A stretch of 44,245 nucleotides of DNA. Source: a virus. Position 1 is the first letter of the stretch. Every line of letters begins with the position of its first letter. The stretch spans positions 1-44,245 of IMG/VR virus record IMGVR_UViG_3300042447_000507; one strand, given 5' to 3'. The position numbers and the translations under genes are program-made. A model generated the notes under the pieces. That model ran no database searches and was not told the origin of the DNA. It saw nothing but the letters and a program-made list of their open reading frames with translations. Shown here piece after piece: positions 38,784 to 44,245 of the stretch.

Positions 38784-39806
38784 TTAAGATATTGTTAATG
38801 TTACTCCTGAACCAAATGCACCTTTTTGTTTTGATTGATATACTCTAAATGAAGTTGAGGAACTATAAGCGTTTGCCACGGTAAAGTCTCCTACTTTATC
38901 GAATGCTGTTATTACCGATAATGCCCCATCTTTAATTACATTTGATAAATCACCATAAGACGCTGGGTAGATTATGTAAGTGTATTTAGTAGGGTCGTTA
39001 TTATTAGCATCACAGGTTGGAGTCCAGGCTTTAGTTGTGGTGAGGGTACTAGTCACAGTATCAGAGTTGATAACACTCTGAGCTGAGGCGTTATCTGTAA
39101 TTGGAGTAGAGCTAGCAGCTAAATAGTTTCTCCAGTAGAAAGCAAAGCCTGTATTTGTAGATTGAGTATCGGCAGTAGTCTGACTCTTAGTATTGACAAT
39201 AAACGTAACATTGCCCGCTGTAGTTGCTCTATTAATCGTCAGAGCAGATCCTAATGTAAAGGCGTTAGTTCCTGAAAGAGTGTTAGAAAAATACGCCTGG
39301 AGTAGTCCTGAATCTGCTCCAGAACCTGTAATGCTAGCAGATACTGGATAGTTTCCATCTGGGCTATCCACGGTTGCTAGGAATGAAGCTGAGTTACAGG
39401 TAAAAGAGTTACCTACATCTCTAGTGGCTGTTGATCTAGTAGTACCGTCAAGTTTAATCAGTAAGCTACTAATAGTAGGCTCTATGTAAGTTATCAGCAT
39501 TGATCTTAGTAGAGCTTCAATAGTGGAGCCGGCAGTAAATAAGTCACCTGGGGAGACCCCTCCTACTGTCTGGTTTGAAGTTAAATTTTGAACTAGAGTA
39601 GTTCCACCACCGACGCCACCGCCTGAACCTGTATTGACGGTTAAGTTAAATGTGCTACCATCCCCCTTAGTAAACGTAAGCACGTTACTGGAGACGGAAC
39701 CTGTTGCTATAAGTGAGTTAAGGCTGCTGGACAGGTATGTAAAGTTGCCATCAAGTTCTGAGTAGGTTAGTTCAGAACCTTTAACAAGTCTTAGAGTTAG
39801 TGGCAT
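38784..39806 (-). CDS. Virion protein, tail- or fibre-associated
   Basis: I start at MPLTLRLVKGSELTYSELDG; the longer frame adds ten unlikely residues. KGSELTYSELDGNFTYLSSS is a start I associate with marine-phage structural proteins. The middle has repeated Ig-like strands (SSLLIKLDGTTRSTATRDVG). SNVLTFTKGDGSTFNLTVN resembles a segment of 36989-38779. The exact role is unclear. The two genes are 4 nt apart. Confidence 0.7.
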   Translation of the reverse strand: MPLTLRLVKGSELTYSELDGNFTYLSSSLNSLIATGSVSSNVLTFTKGDGSTFNLTVNTGSGGGVGGGTTLVQNLTSNQTVGGVSPGDLFTAGSTIEALLRSMLITYIEPTISSLLIKLDGTTRSTATRDVGNSFTCNSASFLATVDSPDGNYPVSASITGSGADSGLLQAYFSNTLSGTNAFTLGSALTINRATTAGNVTFIVNTKSQTTADTQSTNTGFAFYWRNYLAASSTPITDNASAQSVINSDTVTSTLTTTKAWTPTCDANNNDPTKYTYIIYPASYGDLSNVIKDGALSVITAFDKVGDFTVANAYSSSTSFRVYQSKQKGAFGSGVTLTIS

Positions 39807-39852
39807 ACTACGAGAGGTTTTACATATAAATAGCACCTTCGTAGCAGAGTAC

Positions 39853-40356
39853 CTATTTGAACTTAGGAACGCTTACTTGCTTGTACCCGTACTTCTTTTC
39901 AAGTACTAGGTAAAGCTCCTTTACACTATCGCCATCCAGGTTCATAATCTCTTCTTCTACTTTTTCTCGAGATAAGCCGTAGTTCTTTTTACACTCCTTA
40001 TATATACCTTCCAACCGCTTGGCTTCTTCTTTAGTATGATCTTCAAGCAGGCGTTTCCACCGAGCCATATTCAGACTCTGAGATTCATTAAATCCAACGA
40101 TATCAACTTTATTTATATAGGCATGACGGAGTTTATGCTCTACTAACTCGGCCTCGTACTTATAATGAGGAAAGTCAAAGTCACCGTTCATAACCTTCTC
40201 CTTGAAATGAGCTTGAGGAAACAAAGGCTTCTTCTTAGCTACATAACCTCTCCACCACATAAAACGATCGTAAGGCTTCTTGTAGCAGTTCTCAGCAAAG
40301 TAACTCTCCAACCACTCTACCGAGTGAACGGGCTTAAACGGACATAGATCTAACAT
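39853..40356 (-). CDS. Hypothetical protein, 167 aa
   Basis: The product starts MLDLCPFKPVHSVEWLESYF and is basic, mostly helical, with many Lys, Glu and Tyr residues. KRLEGIYKECKKNYGLSREK (about residues 112-131) suggests a coiled helix. There is no signal. Its promoter (40359-40390) gives only about 2 nt of leader, and AT-rich DNA separates it from the next gene. No family is recognised. Confidence 0.65.
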   Translation of the reverse strand: MLDLCPFKPVHSVEWLESYFAENCYKKPYDRFMWWRGYVAKKKPLFPQAHFKEKVMNGDFDFPHYKYEAELVEHKLRHAYINKVDIVGFNESQSLNMARWKRLLEDHTKEEAKRLEGIYKECKKNYGLSREKVEEEIMNLDGDSVKELYLVLEKKYGYKQVSVPKFK

Positions 40357-40358
40357 AC

Positions 40359-40390
40359 CTAAAGATAGTAACTTTTATTTAAAAAAGCAA
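40359..40390 (-). promoter_or_regulatory. Promoter for gene 39853-40356, near leaderless
   Basis: TTG (40388-40390), 20 nt and TATCTTTAG (40359-40367) lie on the minus strand, with the ATG 2 nt further on. Confidence 0.65.
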
Positions 40391-40391
40391 C

Positions 40392-41957
40392 TTATCTTAG
40401 GACTGTAACTGTAAAGCTGTAAGACTGATCTGGGGTGTCTAATACTCCAAAATAAACTCCATCTGCTACATTTCCTCCATCCCAATCATTCTTATAATCT
40501 GGATTGGTGTAGACTATCTGCCCCCATCTATTCATAATACTTATACTGGCAGGACTGTGATTGCTTAGGTTCTTAATTACAAACAGATCGTTTTTGTTAT
40601 CTCCGTTCGGAGTTACTACGTTCGGGATAAGAATAGGTTGCGTAGGGATAACAATAGGTTCTTCTCCGTTCCTAATATCGTCAACTGGACCGATAGGGTC
40701 TGGAGGTGGTGGAGGTGGACAAGGTCCTACCTTGATTAGGATTGTATCAAACTCGTCCATCTCAATACCGCACTTATTCATTAAAGTATTTCCATCGTTT
40801 CCTTTCTTAGAGTAGAGGTAGTACTCTCCTGCGTAACTAAAGGGCATGAGCATTACAATACGTACTGAGTCGGTCTCGTAATTGACATCGACATTAGACC
40901 AGATTTTTTTGATTGCAACAGGTTGGCTGGTCTGTGTCCGGGTCATTCTAAAATCAACATCGTTAATTGAATACCCATCTAAGGCAATGTGAAACTTAAG
41001 TCCAAAGGCTGTATCCCCGCATGCTACTTCTTTATATTTTAGTCCTGTAATTGTATCAACCGGGTATTGAGTAGGGTCGTATTTTACGCCTTGCATCGCT
41101 ACTGCATTGCAATTATATGCAATTGATATCATCATATCTCTTGAGGCTGAACCTACCTTAGTCCATACTCCCCAAAGCGAATCATACCTGTATTCTTCAA
41201 TCAATACCGACAGTGCATCAACCTCCTGAGTTGTAGGATAGAAAGAGATCTGCCCGGTCTGAGGATTGATATTGAAGTAGGTTGAGGATACAGGTTGATT
41301 CTTATTGAATCCAAAGTCAAACGGAATGTTAGTCTGGTTTGGGTAAGCTCCTTCCCGGCAATTGATCAGAGAGTATGCCACCGAGTCTCCATCGTACTCG
41401 ACCGAGCTTTGCTTCCAGTTGAAAGGATTAGCTACACAGAATGCCCGAACAGGCTCCGATACAAAGATCGGAGATGAGTTCTGTCCATTAAGGTTATTGA
41501 GTAGAGCATCAAAGTAGAAGCCGTCGGTTCCAGTTCCATTTGAGTTTGAGATATTAGTTACTCCAGGAGGACGGCAGCAATTTGAATACCAGAATACAAA
41601 GTCACCGCAGTTGCCCGGCAGTACTACATACCCGGTGTACCGGTAAACTTCCAGAGTCTTCACACCAGGTCCCGGGTTTACGCAATCAAATAGGGTTGGG
41701 GATACAACCCCGCTTCCGGCTGTTAGGTTGACAGTAACGTTGGTGTTAGAATAACATCCTGAGGATATTGTTACTGTCTCAGTAGTGGGCATTGCTATAC
41801 CGGTAACATCTCTATAGACTCTCAGAATGATTTTATAATGACGGGCGATTCCGGTAGAATCTCCAATGTAGCGGTATTGTATATCACCACCCGCTAAGTG
41901 CGATGCTGTTGAGACAAAGCTCATCAACAACGCTAAAACAACGTACAACTTTTTCAT
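40392..41957 (-). CDS. Secreted adhesin-like protein, gliding-motility (T9SS type B) C-terminus
   Basis: I start at MKKLYVVLALLMSFVSTASH, a signal peptide. SHLAGGDIQYRYIGDSTGIA is a typical start of Bacteroidota surface proteins of this group. Strand-rich domains with several Cys pairs fill residues 20-430. A Pro-rich stretch (CPPPPPPDPIGP) precedes the CHU_C/gliding-motility domain: TPNGDNKNDLFVIKNLSNHS, IMNRWGQIVY, DGVYFGVLDT. This is a type B T9SS sorting signal. The phage thus seems to encode a host-secreted surface protein. The promoter with terminator is at 41962-41993. Confidence 0.83.
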   Translation of the reverse strand: MKKLYVVLALLMSFVSTASHLAGGDIQYRYIGDSTGIARHYKIILRVYRDVTGIAMPTTETVTISSGCYSNTNVTVNLTAGSGVVSPTLFDCVNPGPGVKTLEVYRYTGYVVLPGNCGDFVFWYSNCCRPPGVTNISNSNGTGTDGFYFDALLNNLNGQNSSPIFVSEPVRAFCVANPFNWKQSSVEYDGDSVAYSLINCREGAYPNQTNIPFDFGFNKNQPVSSTYFNINPQTGQISFYPTTQEVDALSVLIEEYRYDSLWGVWTKVGSASRDMMISIAYNCNAVAMQGVKYDPTQYPVDTITGLKYKEVACGDTAFGLKFHIALDGYSINDVDFRMTRTQTSQPVAIKKIWSNVDVNYETDSVRIVMLMPFSYAGEYYLYSKKGNDGNTLMNKCGIEMDEFDTILIKVGPCPPPPPPDPIGPVDDIRNGEEPIVIPTQPILIPNVVTPNGDNKNDLFVIKNLSNHSPASISIMNRWGQIVYTNPDYKNDWDGGNVADGVYFGVLDTPDQSYSFTVTVLR

Positions 41958-41961
41958 AGTA

Positions 41962-41993
41962 ATAAATATAAGAAGCCCCTTTCGGGGCTCCAA
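41962..41993 (-). promoter_or_regulatory. Promoter fused to a terminator, for gene 40392-41957
   Basis: TTG (41991-41993), 20 nt and TATATTTAT (41962-41970) are present. The spacer is filled by the hairpin at 41972-41991. Confidence 0.68.
41972..41991 (-). terminator. Strong terminator inside promoter spacer
   Basis: On the minus strand GGAGCCCC, a GAAA tetraloop and GGGGCTTC form an 8-bp stem with one G-T pair, followed by TTATATTT. It lies 22 nt after the stop of gene 42014-43564. Confidence 0.72.
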
Positions 41994-42013
41994 ACATTTA
42001 CTCAGAAATTTTA

Positions 42014-43564
42014 CTATTGTTTAATAACTCTTATATTTTTAACTGTATAAACTCCCTTAGGAAGGTATCCTAAATCGTTCCAGCCTTTTTCAAGCTTGCC
42101 AACTACTCTACCGGTGTTGTCAAAGATCAGAGCTTGCTCTTGAGAGTAGAGCTGATCAGCAACCGGGTTAGGGTATAGGCTGATTGGTGAGTTAAATTCT
42201 GCAACTGAGATAGTATTGCCGATTAGGTTTGTGTCGTTAAAGCTAGCTCCTGTGTCTAGTCCGCTAGTAGCTGATGGACGATAGTCAGGCTGTAGGTAGC
42301 TGTAAGGAGTGGTAAACAATCCAGTAGAAGCTGCTAGAGTATCATTGGAAGTAAAATACCAAGCACCGGCATTAAAAGAAGGATTAGTTCCTCTGAGGAT
42401 GAATTTGCCGCTGCAGCCAGCAATCAGATTATTTTGGAATACTAACCTATTCTGTAGTGCATTTGTTTCTGTAGAAGTTCCGTCAATATGAATACCGTCT
42501 TTAAAGTCTGTAAAGACTGAGTTGAAGATTTTCATTTCACTGTTCCGGCGAAGTCTCAAAGCTCTTCTAAACTTAGGATCGACTGTAGCCTGTAGGTTAC
42601 CTCTTAGTGGTCCGATAGCAGTTACGTTAGAGAATGTGGCAGCTGTCTTAGGTCCGTTGTTAGAACCGGCGCCGTCATTATCACATTCAAACCCTTCTGA
42701 GGTTGAGCCTGATGACTGGTCAGCAATAAAAGGATCTCTAACAATTAAAGCAAATTGAACTTTACCTCGGTATCCAAAATCGCAGTCCATGTCATCATCC
42801 AGGTTGCGGTACGATACCAAGTGCTTACAATTCACAGTACCACCAAACCATTCAAAAGCGTCATCATTAGTAAATGAAACTTGAACATAATCAACTACTG
42901 TCTTACTTCCTACTGAACCGAAAGTTAATCCATTAATCTCTTTGTCAGGCATGTAAGCATATCCGCCGAACTCGATTCTAACGTATTTTAAAACACCTGA
43001 GCTATCCTGGTCGTTATTACCTCCATACTCAGTATTAGCTGAAGTAGGTAAGCCTTCGATGTTACCGATGCCTGCATTAGATCCTGCTGCTGTGTTGGGT
43101 GGGATGTTATTAACAGCCTCTCCTAGAATAACAATTCCTCCCCAGTCACCGATTGTTCGTTGGCCAGGAACTGCACTAGAAGTAAATACGATTGGTTGAG
43201 TAGCTGTACCTTCAGCATATAATGTTCCCTGCTTAGTTACAATCAGAGCCGATCCTGCAGTGTTCTTATCAAAAAGAATTACTGTACCGGGTTGGATAGT
43301 AAGCGAGCTCTTCAAGTATACCGGACCTTGAACTAAGTAAACATTGCTGCTTGTCCAAGTTAGACTACTAAGTAGTTCTCCTGAAACTGTCTGGGTGTGG
43401 ATCGGGTAGACTGTGTTTTGAGCATCCCAGTTAGTCCATCCGTCAGTCCATTGGGTGGTAGGAGCTGGTGCAAAAGCACCTCTATAACTTGTTGGGGTCC
43501 AGAAAGAGGTCTGGCCGAATAACGTAACTGCCGAAAGAGCTACAAGGGTAAATAAGTGTTTCAT
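42014..43564 (-). CDS. Secreted beta-helix-like protein with T9SS sorting domain
   Basis: The product starts MKHLFTLVALSAVTLFGQTS, a signal peptide. LTIQPGTVILFDKNTAGSAL and IGDWGGIVILGEA, then repeated strands (VEYVQVSF-like, NVTAIGPLRGN) suggest a right-handed beta-helix (about 60-450). Cys residues (NCKH, DDDMDCDFGYR, FECDN) recur in the middle. Residues from YPNPVADQLY onward (about 465-516), with YLPKGVYTVKNIRVIKQ, fit a type A T9SS sorting domain. Possible roles are surface binding, polysaccharide interaction or blocking of rival phages. Confidence 0.8.
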   Translation of the reverse strand: MKHLFTLVALSAVTLFGQTSFWTPTSYRGAFAPAPTTQWTDGWTNWDAQNTVYPIHTQTVSGELLSSLTWTSSNVYLVQGPVYLKSSLTIQPGTVILFDKNTAGSALIVTKQGTLYAEGTATQPIVFTSSAVPGQRTIGDWGGIVILGEAVNNIPPNTAAGSNAGIGNIEGLPTSANTEYGGNNDQDSSGVLKYVRIEFGGYAYMPDKEINGLTFGSVGSKTVVDYVQVSFTNDDAFEWFGGTVNCKHLVSYRNLDDDMDCDFGYRGKVQFALIVRDPFIADQSSGSTSEGFECDNDGAGSNNGPKTAATFSNVTAIGPLRGNLQATVDPKFRRALRLRRNSEMKIFNSVFTDFKDGIHIDGTSTETNALQNRLVFQNNLIAGCSGKFILRGTNPSFNAGAWYFTSNDTLAASTGLFTTPYSYLQPDYRPSATSGLDTGASFNDTNLIGNTISVAEFNSPISLYPNPVADQLYSQEQALIFDNTGRVVGKLEKGWNDLGYLPKGVYTVKNIRVIKQ

Positions 43565-43570
43565 AAATGT

Positions 43571-43600
43571 AAACGTAATTGTTTATTAATAACTACGTTT
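43571..43600. repeat. Inverted repeat upstream of gene 42014-43564
   Basis: AAACGTA and TACGTTT are 7-bp arms separated by 16 A/T-rich bases just before the start codon. It might be a regulator site or mRNA hairpin. No TTG/TATCTTTAG pair is found here. Confidence 0.45.
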
Positions 43601-43653
43601 AAGATAGGCTACCGAGTTTAGATCAGTATTAAGCCTTTATTAAGAAACCTAAG

Positions 43654-43727
43654 TGGGCCTGCCAGGGCTCGAACCTGGGACCTGGGGATTATGAGTCCCT
43701 CGCTCTAACCGACTGAGCTACAGGCCC
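43654..43727 (-). tRNA. tRNA-Met (CAT), elongator-like
   Basis: A 74-nt cloverleaf starts GGGCCTGTAGCTCAG, has anticodon loop CTCATAA and T-arm GGTTCGAGCCC. The acceptor stem is GGGCCTG paired with CAGGCCC. It could also be an Ile2 tRNA if C34 is lysidine-modified. The 3' CCA is not encoded. Confidence 0.88.
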
Positions 43728-43729
43728 GA

Positions 43730-43817
43730 TGGCGGAGGCTCAGGGATTCGAACCCCGGGACCTGTTACAGTCAATAGTTTTCAAGACTACCGCAATCGAC
43801 CACTCTGCCAAACCTCC
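43730..43817 (-). tRNA. tRNA-Ser (TGA)
   Basis: An 88-nt type II tRNA starts GGAGGTTTGGCAGAGTGG, with anticodon TGA in CTTGAAA, a long variable arm and T-arm GGTTCGAATCC. The 3' CCA is encoded (43730-43732). It lies 2 nt upstream of tRNA-Met. Confidence 0.9.
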
Positions 43818-43826
43818 ATTGTAAAA

Positions 43827-43947
43827 GAAACAGGAACAACTTTATCAGGAATCTAACAAATGCTTAACACACCAATAAGAGAGCTACTAAGTGTGTACCC
43901 TTGCGTCGCTGCTCTCCCAGCTAGTTGTTCTACGCTTCCTCTGTTTC
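43827..43947 (-). ncRNA. Possible structured RNA between tRNA genes
   Basis: A 14-nt segment at 43827-43840 pairs in two 7-bp blocks with 43924-43930 and 43941-43947 (a 10-nt bulge between). Inside, ACACAC (43867) pairs with GTGTGT (43891), and GAGAGC (43879) pairs with GCTCTC (43911), which interleave as an H-type pseudoknot. Strand is taken from the flanking tRNAs. It could instead be spacer RNA shaped for tRNA processing. No known RNA family is recognised. Confidence 0.4.
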
Positions 43948-43953
43948 TGTAGT

Positions 43954-44034
43954 TGGAAGGAACAGATTCGAACTGCTGTACCCGTAAGGGAGCAGATTTA
44001 CAGTCTGCCGGTTTTAACCACTCACCCACCTTCC
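43954..44034 (-). tRNA. tRNA-Tyr (GTA)
   Basis: An 81-nt type II tRNA starts GGAAGGTGGGTGAGTGG. The anticodon GTA lies in CTGTAAA, the variable arm is CTCCCTTACGGGTAC and the T-arm has GTTCGAATC. The acceptor GGAAGGT pairs with TTCCTTCC. Confidence 0.9.
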
Positions 44035-44040
44035 AGTATG

Positions 44041-44163
44041 TAGTCAGGGCTGGATTTGAACCAGCAATACTCAGTTATTAAAACTGCTGCACTGTATAAT
44101 CAAATTAGTAAGTATTTCACGCAGTAACCTAATTTGATGCGTCTACTATTCCGCCACCTGACT
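44041..44163 (-). tRNA. Aberrant Leu-like tRNA with extra hairpin
   Basis: The acceptor (AGTCAGG with CCTGACT), a Leu-type D-arm (GCGGAATAGTAGACGC) and a perfect T-arm (GCTGG-TTCAAAT-CCAGC) are clear. Between them lie about 75 nt where a normal tRNA has 23-35. A 10-bp inverted repeat (44099-44108 with 44129-44138) accounts for about 40 nt of this. The anticodon is uncertain: a TTTAATA loop would give TAA (Leu), but it may be part of a variable arm. It could be a tRNA with a short insertion or a decayed copy. Confidence 0.5.
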
Positions 44164-44245
44164 ATGTTGAGGGTAAGCATTTGCAACTACCTACCCTCGT
44201 AAAAGACTCGCCCGGGTGCGCTGATCTGACGAGAAGCGTGGCGAG

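Noticed and set aside
34257-43564. Host chromosome fragment instead of phage
   Set aside because: T9SS proteins and CsgG first suggested bacterial DNA. The same strand carries fibre-like genes, endolysin with holin, very small overlapping genes and a tRNA cluster with continuous promoter style, so a phage genome fits better. An integrated prophage cannot be excluded, but no integrase is seen.
44041-44163. Group I intron in the Leu-like tRNA
   Set aside because: tRNA-Leu is a classic site for group I introns, but the extra sequence is only about 40-45 nt, lacks the P3-P8 core and contains one simple hairpin.

Overview
The window reads as part of a large tailed-phage genome infecting a member of the Bacteroidota. 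The phage evidence is: every supported gene is on the minus strand with tight overlaps, there are many tiny unknown genes, a GH19 endolysin next to a holin, long repetitive fibre-like proteins and a tRNA cluster. The host evidence is: promoters match the Bacteroidota sigma pattern (TTG at -33, TAnnTTT at -7) with no Shine-Dalgarno runs, and three secreted proteins end in type IX secretion (T9SS) sorting domains. TAA, TGA and TAG all end genes, so the genetic code looks standard. Transcription runs from high to low coordinates.

Region 1 (1-10.7 kb) holds about 30 small, mostly unrecognised genes. Named members are two GIY-YIG-type proteins, a degenerate HNH protein, a DUF932 protein and a DksA/TraR-type zinc-finger protein. 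Many genes here have their own promoter: TTG, exactly 20 nt, TATCTTTAG, then usually a short leader ending GGTTATG. At several junctions the terminator hairpin of the upstream gene lies inside the promoter of the next gene. Between 4.43 and 5.28 kb sits a repeat-rich block with about a dozen ACGGTT iterons, seven 18-bp repeats and AT-rich DNA. It is a candidate replication origin or protein-loading site.

Region 2 (10.7-26.6 kb) is one overlapping run of 18 genes for glycosyltransferases (GT-A and GT-B), NAD-dependent sugar epimerases, dehydratases and reductases, and two accessory proteins, headed by a small ribbon-helix-helix-like gene with a palindrome in front. It would make NDP-sugars and build a glycan, probably on virion protein, phage DNA or the host surface. 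Upstream are a Cas4/AddB-like PD-(D/E)XK nuclease and a DUF1599 protein.

Region 3 (28.0-29.3 kb) is the lysis module: a putative second holin or small membrane protein, the GH19 endolysin and a holin.

Region 4 (29.4-43.6 kb) encodes envelope and surface proteins: a CsgG-like lipoprotein, a membrane-anchored protein, a Gly/Ser-rich protein with a barrel-like end, an outer-membrane beta-barrel, a C-type lectin, a cohesin/dockerin-like T9SS protein, a gliding-motility-type T9SS adhesin and a beta-helix T9SS protein. Fibre or tail-associated proteins are interspersed. This combination of a curli-type exporter and T9SS cargo on a phage is the most unusual content. Region 5 (43.65-44.25 kb) has Met, Ser and Tyr tRNA genes, an aberrant Leu-like tRNA and a possible pseudoknotted RNA.
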